A stretch of 35,845 bases of DNA from Catenovulum sp. 2E275. GTDB taxonomy: Bacteria; Pseudomonadota; Gammaproteobacteria; Enterobacterales; Alteromonadaceae. A model generated the notes under the pieces. That model was given only the letters and a program-made list of their open reading frames with translations. It was not told the origin of the DNA and did no database searches. Location: assembly GCF_025515275.1 (NCBI RefSeq), contig NZ_JAOPFU010000042.1:1-35845 (forward strand). Direction: 5' to 3'. Shown here piece after piece: positions 1 through 8,954 of this stretch (position 1 is its first letter; each line of letters opens with the position of its first letter). Both the position numbers and the translations under genes were made by a program.

Positions 1-1
1 T

Positions 2-82
2 CTCAGAAAAAATCCCTCACTAGAAAAAGAACTTAAACTAAAAACCAATAAATTTAAGGCTTTAGCTAACTTCTTATCCTGA
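2..82 (+). CDS. Possible C-terminal end of a truncated upstream gene
   Basis: An open frame enters from the left edge and runs 26 codons to a TGA at 80-82. The residues are Lys-, Leu- and Glu-rich (ending KALANFLS), like a charged helical C-terminus. A bidirectional terminator follows at 140-171, which fits two convergent genes ending here. The fragment is too short to assign a family and could be a chance open frame. Confidence 0.35.
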   Translation, partial: LRKNPSLEKELKLKTNKFKALANFLS

Positions 83-139
83 GTTGAGGTTAAATACCGT
101 TTTAGTGCTACCTAGTTGAGTAAATATATGCGATAAGTA

Positions 140-171
140 AAAATAAGCCGGAAAAATATCCGGCTTATTTT
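140..171. terminator. Bidirectional rho-independent terminator
   Basis: A perfect 12-bp inverted repeat (AAAATAAGCCGG, 140-151, and CCGGCTTATTTT, 160-171) encloses an 8-base loop. The A/T flanks give a U-run in both directions. It lies downstream of the minus-strand GH105 gene and of the possible plus-strand gene entering from the left. Confidence 0.85.
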
Positions 172-240
172 AAGTTTTCTATAACTAGAGTCGGTGGACT
201 TTTGTATATAGTTTTTTGTAGTTAAATACTTCTTGCTTGC

Positions 241-2694
241 TTATTTTATGAGTTTTGCGATTTGAGTGCTTGCCATAATAAATGGACCGGTGCCTTTTGG
301 ATCGTCATTTAACACAGGTTCATTCATATAATAAGCATAGCTACCGTCGCGGCCAAACCCTAAACCAGCAACAAAGCATAAGTTAGTTAAACTGACGCTG
401 CCATCTGGATGAGTTTCAATAAACTCGTTCACTAAACCCTGATAAGCTTTTAATGCCACTGGGGTATAGTCTTTGCTGATGTAACCTTTGTTAATACCTT
501 TGGCATAAAAATAGGTAAACATGCTGCTGGCAGATGACTCTAAATAGTTACCAACTGCGTCTGGTTTATTTGGAATTTGATACCAAGTACCAGTTTCGTC
601 TTGATAGTTTTTCAGAGTCACCGCTAACTCATCAATTACGGTTTGTACTTTTTTACGTAAATCAGAGCGAGATTCTGGGATGTAGTCCAAAATATCAACC
701 GCTGCCATAGCTAACCAGCCCATGCCGCGCGCCCAGAACTCTTGCGATAAACCTGTTTGTGGGTTCGCCCAGAAGATACTTTTTGATTCATCCCAGCCAT
801 GGAAATAAAGGCCAGTTTGAGGATCGCGTAAATAGTCACGGGTCACTTCAAACTCGTGTACCGCTTCTTCAAGTGATGCACCATCTTCAAACATACTTGA
901 GTATTGCGCTAAAAATGGCATACCCATATAAACCCCATCTAACCATAATTGATGTGGGTAGATTTTTTTATGCCAGAATGCGCCTTGGCTGGTTTTTGGG
1001 TGATTTTTAAGTTGAGTTCTTAACTGAGCAGCTGCAACTCGGTATTTATCGTCACCAGTTTGGTTATATAAACGCAGTAACATTTTACCTGAGTTTATTT
1101 TATCAATATTGTAGTCAGACTCTTTGTAAGTAATGATTTGACCTTCTGGGGTGATAAAAGAACCAATAATCGCTTCTGCCGCCTGACGGTATCTTGGTAC
1201 ATCAGTGGCCTGATTTAAATCATCAAAAGATTGTGCCAATAAGCCAGTTGTATATGTGTATTTTGATTCACGAAAACGCATTTTATCAAAACCACCATAT
1301 ACATAATCATACGCTTTACGGCGTAGTTCTGAATCGGCTAAACGTTTTGCCCAGTCCAGTGCATAATCCGCGGTTAACGGCTTTTGTTTTTCTGCCTGAC
1401 CTAATTTAGTGGTTTTATTAACACGTACAGTGCGGGTTAAACGCTCAGCTGTTTGCTCTAAATACTGAACAAAATCGGCTTGGTTAGTGATGCCGTTTTC
1501 TTCTTTTTCCCATGCCGCGGTAAAATAGTATTCTAACTCGTTATGGTTACTTTGAGTGACAACGACATAGTTATGTTCATCTTGCGTAACTTCTTTAATA
1601 TTGGTTTTACGCACAAAAATAGCCATACCTAAATTGTCGTCATTTAAGCTTTGTTTACCGTAAGAGGCAAAATAAACCCAGCCAGTACCTTGAATGTCCA
1701 TTTCACCTTGTAACCAAGTGGTGTTAGGCCACTTAACAATACCTAGTGCGATATCATCCAGTTTTTCGCTGGTTTCAAGCTCAACATGAACCAAGCGGCT
1801 GCCAGCTGTCATTGACATGTGGCTGGTTAAATCTAAATGTTGATTATTAACATGCCAGCCTTTGTAATCTATTTCTAATGATGAATATACCGGACCATTT
1901 TCTACAATTTCGGTATGCCAGCCATCCACTTTTGAAACACGTTCAATTGCTTGACCATTCCAGTGGCCGTAACCACCAACCCCAACGGCTTTACCTACTT
2001 TTAGAACATCCATGCCCCAATCTTGCATTTCGTGGTAACTTGCGTAACCGTCTTGGCCTACTTTATGAAGCGCAATTTCATTTTTTACTTTACCAAAAAT
2101 ATCAAAGCCGTTACGCCAGTCTAAATAAAAACGATAGCCCACTTTATCAGACTCTAACCCTGGGCCTTCGTAGCGAATATACTCTGAATGATCTGTATAT
2201 TGTTCTGGCGCTGTTAGCTCATCAACATTTTTAAATGTGCCGCCAATGTATTTTTTACCATCCCAGTGGCCACCTACTTTATGTGATACCTCGGCTTGGG
2301 TTCTTTTTTCAAAGTTAGGTTTAAAGTTTCGGTCTGCTTCAATCATTAATTCAATTGACTGACCAGAATCAAATTGGTTTAAAATTGCAAGCTGATCTAC
2401 AAAACCATCGTTGTCGGTATCTATATTCTGGCTTGGGATAACCTGAGTACCGTTTTTAACTACGATATTGGCCACTCTGGGATCGTTGGCATTTAACCCT
2501 AAAGAATCAAAAGTAAAGAAAGTGGTCTCGTCTTTTCTGGCAAAGTTAGACGGGTTGGCCAATTTTAATTTTGCAATTTGATTAGTGGCTAACTGGTTTT
2601 TGGTTTGTGGCTTGGTATCTATATTTACTGTGTCTTGAGTGGCAGTACACCCCAGTATGATAGTTGATATACCTAAAACACCGATTTTTTTCAT
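241..2694 (-). CDS. DUF4861-GH105 fusion lipoprotein, unsaturated rhamnogalacturonyl/uronyl hydrolase
   Basis: Probably removes the unsaturated uronic acid that pectin or rhamnogalacturonan lyases leave at the non-reducing end of oligosaccharides. The N-terminus is a lipoprotein signal (ILGC, Cys16). Residues about 40-430 match a DUF4861-type beta-rich domain. Residues about 440-817 are a GH105 (alpha/alpha)6 barrel. Asp586 (WLDGVYMG), His632 (HGWDE), Arg656 and Trp660 (WARGMGW) have the same spacing as Asp143, His189, Arg213 and Trp217 of Bacillus subtilis YteR, so the active site looks intact. At 817 residues it is about twice a lone GH105 enzyme because of the extra domain. It diverges from the TRAP operon and has a TGCCACCGGTAGCA site 142 bases upstream. 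Thr at +2 predicts outer-membrane sorting. Family assignment is firm; exact substrate (rhamnogalacturonan or homogalacturonan fragments) is inferred. Confidence 0.9.
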   Translation of the reverse strand: MKKIGVLGISTIILGCTATQDTVNIDTKPQTKNQLATNQIAKLKLANPSNFARKDETTFFTFDSLGLNANDPRVANIVVKNGTQVIPSQNIDTDNDGFVDQLAILNQFDSGQSIELMIEADRNFKPNFEKRTQAEVSHKVGGHWDGKKYIGGTFKNVDELTAPEQYTDHSEYIRYEGPGLESDKVGYRFYLDWRNGFDIFGKVKNEIALHKVGQDGYASYHEMQDWGMDVLKVGKAVGVGGYGHWNGQAIERVSKVDGWHTEIVENGPVYSSLEIDYKGWHVNNQHLDLTSHMSMTAGSRLVHVELETSEKLDDIALGIVKWPNTTWLQGEMDIQGTGWVYFASYGKQSLNDDNLGMAIFVRKTNIKEVTQDEHNYVVVTQSNHNELEYYFTAAWEKEENGITNQADFVQYLEQTAERLTRTVRVNKTTKLGQAEKQKPLTADYALDWAKRLADSELRRKAYDYVYGGFDKMRFRESKYTYTTGLLAQSFDDLNQATDVPRYRQAAEAIIGSFITPEGQIITYKESDYNIDKINSGKMLLRLYNQTGDDKYRVAAAQLRTQLKNHPKTSQGAFWHKKIYPHQLWLDGVYMGMPFLAQYSSMFEDGASLEEAVHEFEVTRDYLRDPQTGLYFHGWDESKSIFWANPQTGLSQEFWARGMGWLAMAAVDILDYIPESRSDLRKKVQTVIDELAVTLKNYQDETGTWYQIPNKPDAVGNYLESSASSMFTYFYAKGINKGYISKDYTPVALKAYQGLVNEFIETHPDGSVSLTNLCFVAGLGFGRDGSYAYYMNEPVLNDDPKGTGPFIMASTQIAKLIK

Positions 2695-2835
2695 GTTACC
2701 CCCATCAGCTTTATTATGCTGCGTTAAAAATTAACAGTAATTGTTATAAACTTTGACTTGCTGAACAAGTTAATTTGGTCAATAACGTAAATAATTTAAT
2801 TTCAGCTTGTTAATATAAACTTATTTTTTATAAAA

Positions 2836-2849
2836 TGCCACCGGTAGCA
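2836..2849. promoter_or_regulatory. Putative operator copy 1 (TGCCACCGGTAGCA)
   Basis: A 14-bp near-perfect palindrome (one mismatched pair) around a central ACCGGT. It lies 142 bases upstream of the GH105 gene. It is one of three intergenic copies in the pectin locus; I found no full match inside genes. Shape and size suit a LacI- or GntR-type dimer, but the cognate regulator is not in the window. Confidence 0.65.
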
Positions 2850-2953
2850 TTTATTTTCTTTTAAGCATTGTGTCTGCCTGTTAAAAAGGTTAACATTCCT
2901 GCAACCTGTTATGCGGGCTATTAACCAAAATGTAGGTGGCGTAGTGTAAAAAA

Positions 2954-2967
2954 TGCTACCGGTGGCT
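2954..2967. promoter_or_regulatory. Putative operator copy 2 (TGCTACCGGTGGCT)
   Basis: The same palindrome in the opposite orientation, about 199 bases upstream of the TRAP binding-protein gene. Bases 2-13 match copy 3 exactly. Confidence 0.65.
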
Positions 2968-3165
2968 GTTTTATTAACTTATTTAATTTAAAGGTTATTT
3001 ACTAAAATGGCTGATCTTGGTTTATATATTAAGTGTCGCGGGGCATAAAAAATCTAACTTTTGCTAACAACTAAAGCATAATTTAAAGCATATATTAACT
3101 AGTAAAATGCAAATTATTTAACCTTGTGTCGCCATATTTTAGCAAGGTTAGAACAGAGGTAATTT

Positions 3166-4149
3166 ATGGGTGGAATGATAAAAAAAATCATACTGGCATC
3201 CAGCTTAGTAATATTTTTAACGAGCTGTAGCCAAAAAGATGACAAGGTTATCTTACGAATGGGACATACCTTAGACACTGAGCACAGTGTACATAAAGGC
3301 ATGGTCTACATGGCAAAAAAACTGGATGAATATTCCGGCGGCACAATGGAAATTAAAATTTATCCAAACGGCCAGCTTGGTAGTGAGCGTGAAATGGTTG
3401 AGCTACTACAAATTGGTAGTTTGGCAATGGCAAAAATATCTGCCGCAACGGTAGAAGGTTTTGTGCCGGCAATGCGGGTTTATGGTGTGCCTTATTTATT
3501 TGAAAATCGTGAACACAAATGGAAAGTATTACAAGGTAAAGTGGGGCAAGAGTTATTAGATGCGACTCAAGCCGCCCATTTTGTTGGTTTAGGATATTAC
3601 GACTCAGGTAGCCGCAGCTTTTATATGACAGATACTAAAGTTGAAAAGCCTGCTGATTTAACCGGTAAAAAAATTCGCGTATTAGAAAGCCAAATGGCGA
3701 TTAAAATGGTCAGCACATTTGGTGGTGCTGCTACGCCTATCTCGTTTGGTGAGCTGTATGCTGCATTGCAACAAGGTGTGGTTGACGGCGCTGAAAATAA
3801 CCCACCTTCGTTTTACTTATCAAGACATTACGAAATTTGTAAATACTATATTTTAGATGAGCATACCTCTGTGCCGGATGTGGTTTTAAGCAGCAAACAC
3901 GTTTATGACAACTTAACAGAGCAGCAGCAAGCGTGGTTGCAAAAAGCAATTGATGATTCAGTTGAGTATCAAAAAGAGTTATGGCTTGCCAGTGAACAAG
4001 AAGCTTTAGACGCTGTAAAAGCTGCTGGTGTGCAAGTGATTTATCCGGATAAAACACCGTTTATCAATGCCGTATCCGGTTTACATGCCAGTTTTGAAGG
4101 GACTTTAGTTGGCGAATATCTGCAAAAAATTAAAGCGGAGGCCGAATAA
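3166..4149 (+). CDS. dctP: TRAP transporter solute-binding lipoprotein (DctP family)
   Basis: Extracytoplasmic binding subunit of a TRAP transporter; context points to uronic acids or small pectin products as ligand. The fold is recognisable along its length: the RMGHTLDTEHSVHKG start, LGSEREMVELLQIG, GKKIRVLES with Arg171 at the position of the family's carboxylate-binding arginine, and GVVDGAENNPPSF. The length (327 residues) is normal. The signal ends in LTSC, which predicts a lipid-anchored protein with Ser at +2; most Gram-negative TRAP binding proteins are soluble. AGAGGT five bases before 3166 favours this ATG over the one at 3175. Its stop overlaps the DctQ start by one base. Family firm; ligand inferred. 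Confidence 0.92.
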   Translation: MGGMIKKIILASSLVIFLTSCSQKDDKVILRMGHTLDTEHSVHKGMVYMAKKLDEYSGGTMEIKIYPNGQLGSEREMVELLQIGSLAMAKISAATVEGFVPAMRVYGVPYLFENREHKWKVLQGKVGQELLDATQAAHFVGLGYYDSGSRSFYMTDTKVEKPADLTGKKIRVLESQMAIKMVSTFGGAATPISFGELYAALQQGVVDGAENNPPSFYLSRHYEICKYYILDEHTSVPDVVLSSKHVYDNLTEQQQAWLQKAIDDSVEYQKELWLASEQEALDAVKAAGVQVIYPDKTPFINAVSGLHASFEGTLVGEYLQKIKAEAE

Positions 4150-4637
4150 TGGGTGGTTTAATGCGTTTAATTGAAAAAGTGTTGGCTTATTTATTAATTT
4201 GCCTGACAACTTTAATTGTTGCTGGTGTAACTTGGCAGGTTTTTTCCCGCTACATTTTACAAGACCCCAGCTCTGTTACAGAAGAATTATCAAGATTTTT
4301 ATTAATTTGGATTGGTTTATTTGGTGCAGCTTACGCATACAGAACCGGCTCCCATTTAGGTTTAGATATTATCTCTAACCGAATGAAAGGGGTGGCGCTT
4401 AAATTAAACCGTATTTTTATTCATTTAAGCGTGATGACATTTGCGGTCGTTGTAATGGTGATTGGTGGTATTTCACTGGTTTCGTTAACTATGACACCGG
4501 CTCAAATTTCAGCATCGTTAGAAATCAAAATGGGTTTTATCTATTTAGCAGTGCCAGCGTCTGGCGTGTTAATTACTTTGTTTGCTATTGATAATTTAAT
4601 CAAAACTTTAACTAACCAAGAACCTGCGGGAGAATAA
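4149..4637 (+). CDS. dctQ: TRAP transporter small permease (DctQ family)
   Basis: The small inner-membrane subunit that links the binding protein to the large permease. Its 162 residues form four predicted membrane helices. The motifs WQVFSRYIL, TEELSRFLLIWIGLFGAAYAYR and GSHLGLDI are typical of DctQ. GGAGG lies seven bases before the start. The ATG overlaps the dctP stop and its own stop overlaps dctM, so the three genes should be translationally coupled. Confidence 0.92.
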   Translation: MGGLMRLIEKVLAYLLICLTTLIVAGVTWQVFSRYILQDPSSVTEELSRFLLIWIGLFGAAYAYRTGSHLGLDIISNRMKGVALKLNRIFIHLSVMTFAVVVMVIGGISLVSLTMTPAQISASLEIKMGFIYLAVPASGVLITLFAIDNLIKTLTNQEPAGE

Positions 4638-5938
4638 TGATGGAATACACAGGTTTAATTTTAGTTGGCGTATTTTTTTTACTGCTTGCGTTTAATATTC
4701 CAATTTCTTTTAGCATTGGTTTAGCCACTTTAGTGACTATGTTATGCAGCATAGACTTTGTTCCGGCTGCAACCACCATTGCTCAGCGTTTAGCGGGTGG
4801 TATTAATAGTTTTGCATTATTAGCGATTCCGTTTTTTGTATTGTCCGGTTTAATTATGGGGCGTGGTGGTATTGCCAAGCGCTTAATTGAATGTGCAATG
4901 GCGCTCATTGGTATGTTACCGGGCGGGTTAGCTCTGGTTAATGTTTTATCTTGTACTTTATTTGGTGCTATTTCAGGTTCAGCCGTTGCGGCAACCAGCG
5001 CTATTGGTAGCTTTATGATCCCGCAAATGGAACAAAAAGGCTATGACAAAAACTTCAGTGCGGCATTAACTGGTGCGGCGGCTACCACGGGGATGCTAAT
5101 TCCACCTAGTAATATCTTAATTATTTATGCAATCGCCAGTGGCGGGGTGTCTATTGCCGCGTTGTTTGTTGCGGGTTATTTACCAGGTATTTTAGTGGCA
5201 CTGGCATTAATGTTAGTGTGTGCTGGTTATGCAAAAATAAAAGGGTATCCAACCGAAGCAAGATTGCCATTTAACATTGTTGTGCAAAAAGTGGTGGCGG
5301 CGTTACCGAGTTTATTATTAATTATTATTGTTATTGGCGGCATTATCGCGGGTGTGTTTACCGCAACCGAAGCCGGAGCAATTGCGGTATTGTACTCGTT
5401 AATTCTATCTGTCGTGGTATATAAAGAAGTATTACCAAAACAACTGCCAGAGATTTTATTAAAAGCGGCTGAAACAACCGCGATTGTTATGTTGTTAATT
5501 GGCGCATCATCAGCCATGTCGTGGATTTTATCTTACGAGAATATTCCACAAACCATCAGCGACTTTTTATTGGCATTAAGTGAAAATCCATTTTTAATTT
5601 TATTAATTATTAACTTGGCCTTAATTATTGTGGGTGCCTTTATGGATATGACTCCTGCGGTACTTATTTTTACGCCAATATTTTTACCAGTTGCAGTTGA
5701 GCTGGGTATGTCGCCATTGCACTTTGGTATTATGATCGTTTTAAACTTATCTATTGGTTTATGTTCACCGCCAGTAGGTTCGGTATTATTTGTATCTTGT
5801 GCGGTTGCTAAAACGTCGATTGAAAAAATTATTCGTCCACTTATGCCACTTTATTTAGCTATGTTTGCAGTGCTAATGTTAGTGACATACGTGCCAGCAA
5901 TCAGTGAGTTTTTACCAAGCTTGTTTGGTTTAATTTAA
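4637..5938 (+). CDS. dctM: TRAP transporter large permease (DctM family)
   Basis: The sodium-coupled transport channel of the TRAP system. Its 433 residues are almost entirely hydrophobic helices, as expected for DctM. Visible family motifs include AIPFFVLSGLIMGRGGIAKRL, SGSAVAATSAIGS, TGMLIPPSNILIIYAI and MDMTPAVLIFTPIFLPV. The start overlaps dctQ by one base; the next codon is also ATG (4640), which sits seven bases after GGGAG and may be the true start. A strong terminator follows, closing the operon. Confidence 0.93.
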   Translation: MMEYTGLILVGVFFLLLAFNIPISFSIGLATLVTMLCSIDFVPAATTIAQRLAGGINSFALLAIPFFVLSGLIMGRGGIAKRLIECAMALIGMLPGGLALVNVLSCTLFGAISGSAVAATSAIGSFMIPQMEQKGYDKNFSAALTGAAATTGMLIPPSNILIIYAIASGGVSIAALFVAGYLPGILVALALMLVCAGYAKIKGYPTEARLPFNIVVQKVVAALPSLLLIIIVIGGIIAGVFTATEAGAIAVLYSLILSVVVYKEVLPKQLPEILLKAAETTAIVMLLIGASSAMSWILSYENIPQTISDFLLALSENPFLILLIINLALIIVGAFMDMTPAVLIFTPIFLPVAVELGMSPLHFGIMIVLNLSIGLCSPPVGSVLFVSCAVAKTSIEKIIRPLMPLYLAMFAVLMLVTYVPAISEFLPSLFGLI

Positions 5939-5953
5939 TTTTATATCTACACT

Positions 5954-5983
5954 TTTTAAAACGCGGGCAACCGCGTTTTAAAA
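5954..5983. terminator. Rho-independent terminator after the TRAP operon
   Basis: A perfect 13-bp inverted repeat (TTTTAAAACGCGG and CCGCGTTTTAAAA) with a GCAA loop, 16 bases past the dctM stop. The GNRA-type loop and U-rich arm make it a strong hairpin. It isolates the TRAP operon from the GH28 operon. Confidence 0.88.
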
Positions 5984-5992
5984 TAAATAAGC

Positions 5993-6006
5993 TGCTACCG
6001 GTGGCA
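5993..6006. promoter_or_regulatory. Putative operator copy 3 (TGCTACCGGTGGCA)
   Basis: The most complete copy of the pectin-locus palindrome, 44 bases upstream of the GH28 start and just past the TRAP terminator. This position fits repression or activation of the GH28-PL1-CE12-CE8-UxuB transcript. Confidence 0.68.
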
Positions 6007-6050
6007 ATAAATAAACTTAAAAGTTTCATGCATTACAAAGGTATATAAAG

Positions 6051-7505
6051 ATGATGGATTTAAATAAACGTAAGTTAATTAAAAATGTAGGTTTTGGCGT
6101 AGCTGGTGCTAGTGCGCTTAATCTGGTTGGTTGTGGTTCAACCCAAGTTTTAGAATCTGTTGCAGAGAATGCTGGCCCAACAAAAGCAGAATGGGATGCG
6201 AATGTTGAACGTATTCGTAACCGTATTAAATTACCTAATATTCCAAACCGTGAATTTGTATTAACCGATTTTGGCGGTAAAGGCGATGGCCAGTTTGATA
6301 ATACCCAAGCTTTTAAAGATGCAATTGCCGCAGCTAAAAAATTAGGTGGCGGTAAAGTTATTGTGCCTGCCGGTCACTTTATGACAGGTCCTATTCATTT
6401 AGAATCTAAAACAGAATTACATATTAGCGAAGGCGCAACAGTTGCGTTTTACGCCGAGCCTGAGCGTTATAAGCCTTATGTTTTCACCCGTTGGGAAGGG
6501 ATGGAATTAATTGGTTATTCACCGTTAATTTATGCATTTAAAAAGACAGATATTGCGATTACCGGTAAAGGCACATTAGAAGGTGGCGGTAGCAACCAAG
6601 ATTGGTGGCCGTGGAAAGGTAAATGGAAAAAAACAGCATGGCCAATCAGCGATGTTGAAAACCAAAAACATACCCGTGATGCATTAGGGGAAATGGTTGA
6701 AGCAGGTGTGCCAGTTGAGCAGCGTGTTTTTGAAGAAAACTATTTACGTCCACCATTTATTCAGCCGTACTTATGTACCAATGTATTAATTGAAGATGTC
6801 ACTGTTAAAAACTCACCATTTTGGTTATTAAACCCTGTGTTGTGTACCAGTGTAACGATTCGTGGTGTGCATTGTGACAGCTACGGCCCTAACTCAGATG
6901 GTTGTGATCCTGAATCTTGTAAAGATGTACTGATTCAAAACTGTATTTTTGATACAGGGGATGACTGTATTGCAATTAAATCTGGCCGAAATGCCGATGG
7001 TCGCCGTGTGGGTGTACCTTGTCAAAACTTAATTATTGAAGATTGCCAGATGAAAGCAGGCCACGGTGGTGTGGTGATCGGCAGTGAAATTTCTGGTGGT
7101 GTTCGTAACTTATTTGCCCAAAACTGTGAAATGAGCAGCCCAGATTTAGATCGTGGTATTCGGATTAAAACCAACTCAGTACGTGGTGGTTTATTAGAAA
7201 ACTTATATTATCGCGATATTAAAATTGGCCATGTAAAAGATGCGATTGTGGTGAATTATTATTATGAAGAAGGGGATGGTGGCAAATTCCAGCCAGAATT
7301 AAGAAACATCAATATTCATAATCTTGAAGTAAACGAAGCTAATCGTGCCTTTAATATTCGTGGTTTCCCTCATAACCACATCACAGGTATTTCACTTAAA
7401 AATGTCAATATCAAGTCAGTTAAAGAAGACAGCGTGCTTGAAAATGTCAGCAATGTGAAACTTGAAAATGTCATGATCGCTGGTAAAGAGCTTAAATCTA
7501 TTTAA
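6051..7505 (+). CDS. GH28 polygalacturonase, secreted lipoprotein
   Basis: Hydrolyses alpha-1,4-galacturonosyl bonds of de-esterified pectin. All four GH28 signatures are present in order: NSDG (Asp283), DTGDD (Asp304, Asp305), GHGG (His338) and RIK (Arg371-Lys373). The single right-handed beta-helix domain is preceded by a linker and a signal with NKRKLIK, then LVGC. This resembles a Tat lipoprotein signal with KR in place of RR, so the export route is uncertain. Length (484) is normal for bacterial members. It is the first gene of a five-gene run, 45 bases after operator copy 3. A second ATG follows the first directly. Endo- or exo-action cannot be told from motifs. Confidence 0.93.
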   Translation: MMDLNKRKLIKNVGFGVAGASALNLVGCGSTQVLESVAENAGPTKAEWDANVERIRNRIKLPNIPNREFVLTDFGGKGDGQFDNTQAFKDAIAAAKKLGGGKVIVPAGHFMTGPIHLESKTELHISEGATVAFYAEPERYKPYVFTRWEGMELIGYSPLIYAFKKTDIAITGKGTLEGGGSNQDWWPWKGKWKKTAWPISDVENQKHTRDALGEMVEAGVPVEQRVFEENYLRPPFIQPYLCTNVLIEDVTVKNSPFWLLNPVLCTSVTIRGVHCDSYGPNSDGCDPESCKDVLIQNCIFDTGDDCIAIKSGRNADGRRVGVPCQNLIIEDCQMKAGHGGVVIGSEISGGVRNLFAQNCEMSSPDLDRGIRIKTNSVRGGLLENLYYRDIKIGHVKDAIVVNYYYEEGDGGKFQPELRNINIHNLEVNEANRAFNIRGFPHNHITGISLKNVNIKSVKEDSVLENVSNVKLENVMIAGKELKSI

Positions 7506-7562
7506 GCTGCAACTTGCATGATTAAAACGACGATTTGTTATTTAACCGTTTGAGGTTATTGA

Positions 7563-8954
7563 ATGAAAGCCTTTTTTTCTGGCACTTTACAGGCTGCTTT
7601 ATGCAGCCTGTTAATTACATCGCAAGTGGCATTTGCCCAAGCTCAAAGTTTAGCCTTTCCTGAAGCTAAAGGATTTGGCCGCTATACCCAGGGAGGGTAT
7701 GGTGGTCAAATATACGTTGTTGATTCGCTAGCAGACAATGCACAAAACCCAGCTAAAGGAAGCTTGCGCTACGCTGTTGAACAAAAAGGCCCAAGAATCG
7801 TTGTTTTTAATGTATCTGGGGTGATCCATCTACAAGCCCCGCTTAAATTTAATAACCCTTATATTACAATTGCCGGGCAAACTTCGCCCGGCGGTATTGT
7901 GATCAGCGGAAATACCACTGGTATTTCAACCGATCAGGTAATTATCCGTTATCTGCGTTTTCGGTTAGGCAGCTCAGTTGCCGATGAAGATGCAATCACA
8001 GCGCGTAATACCCGTGATGTGATTATCGACCACTGCTCATTTAGCTGGGGTGTAGATGAAACGGCTACTTTTTATAACAATTACAACTTTACCCTGCAAA
8101 ACAGCATTATATCCGAGAGCTTAAATAATGCAGGCCATGCTAAAGGTGAGCATGGTTATGGCGGCATTTGGGGCGGTGCCGGAGCCAGCTTTATCAACAA
8201 TGTGATTGCACATCACACTAGCCGCTTGCCCAGAATTAACGGTCACAGATTAAAACCAACTTATCCGCAATCAGACAGTTATGCAGAATTAATTAATAAC
8301 GTGATTTATAACTGGCAGGATAAAAGTACCTATGGCGGTGAAAACGGCCGTTTTAACTTAATTGGTAATTATTACAAACAAGGGCCAGCGGGTGGCGCAA
8401 AACGGATTTTTGAGTTTTTTCCGGTCAAAGTGGGTGACAATAAAACCCAAGCCTTTATTGCTGAAAATTATTTTGATCAGCAAATTAAATTAACTCAAGA
8501 CAATAGCAAAGCGCTTAAATTTCCTAAAGGGACAACTCAAACTGAAATCCAATCAGTTTTGCAAAATAAACCGGTTGTGCCTAACCAGCAAGCTGAGCTG
8601 GCTTATTATCAGGACGCTGTTTCAGCCAAAGCTGCGTTTCAGACACTGATTTATCAAAAAGAAGTGGGTGCAAACCGTAATCAAAGCGGATTTTATCTTG
8701 ATTCAGTTGATGAACGTGTATTGGCTGAAATTAAACTTGGGCAAGCTAATAAAGGTAAAAATGGCATTATTGATACAGAGCTAGACTCGATAACCAGTTG
8801 GGCTAATTATCAGCAAGATTTTAGCCAGTTTAAAGCTTACCCTGATACTAATCAAGATGGCATCTCTGATTTATGGATGGCTAAATTTGCGGATAAATTA
8901 AATCAAAATCAACCCGCTATCCAGCAATATATCAACACATTAGGAGCATTTTAA
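7563..8954 (+). CDS. PL1-family pectate lyase
   Basis: Cleaves polygalacturonate by beta-elimination, giving the unsaturated ends that GH105 removes. A Sec signal ends at AFA. The mature protein starts with the AFPEAKGFGRY...GGQIYVV and SLRYAVE pattern of the PL1 subgroup common in marine and gut polysaccharide degraders. Likely active-site and calcium region: DHCSFSWGVDE (Asp156, Asp165, Glu166), and Arg221/Arg224 in SRLPRINGHR. A C-terminal calcium-loop-like DTNQDGISD (thrombospondin type 3-like) lies near residue 440. GAGG seven bases before the ATG supports the start. Its stop overlaps the CE12 start by one base. The family is clear by eye; the subfamily is not verified. Confidence 0.9.
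   Translation: MKAFFSGTLQAALCSLLITSQVAFAQAQSLAFPEAKGFGRYTQGGYGGQIYVVDSLADNAQNPAKGSLRYAVEQKGPRIVVFNVSGVIHLQAPLKFNNPYITIAGQTSPGGIVISGNTTGISTDQVIIRYLRFRLGSSVADEDAITARNTRDVIIDHCSFSWGVDETATFYNNYNFTLQNSIISESLNNAGHAKGEHGYGGIWGGAGASFINNVIAHHTSRLPRINGHRLKPTYPQSDSYAELINNVIYNWQDKSTYGGENGRFNLIGNYYKQGPAGGAKRIFEFFPVKVGDNKTQAFIAENYFDQQIKLTQDNSKALKFPKGTTQTEIQSVLQNKPVVPNQQAELAYYQDAVSAKAAFQTLIYQKEVGANRNQSGFYLDSVDERVLAEIKLGQANKGKNGIIDTELDSITSWANYQQDFSQFKAYPDTNQDGISDLWMAKFADKLNQNQPAIQQYINTLGAF

Larger units (their letters stand above)
2695..3165. promoter_or_regulatory. Divergent promoter region between GH105 and TRAP genes
   Basis: These 471 AT-rich bases hold no convincing gene. They contain two copies of the TGCYACCGGTRGCW palindrome, centred about 118 bp apart. 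One lies nearer each divergent gene, so a single regulator could control both, possibly by looping. I could not assign -35/-10 elements with confidence. Confidence 0.7.

Noticed and set aside
1878-2234. Plus-strand open frame of 118 codons inside the GH105 gene
   Set aside because: Antisense to a well-conserved DUF4861 domain, no recognisable motif; treated as a shadow frame.
3737-4057. Minus-strand open frame of 106 codons inside dctP
   Set aside because: Antisense to a clear TRAP binding protein, with His/Leu-rich low-information sequence.
5227-5517. Minus-strand open frame of 96 codons inside dctM
   Set aside because: It is antisense to an unmistakable membrane permease; its composition mirrors the complementary hydrophobic codons and it has no ribosome site.
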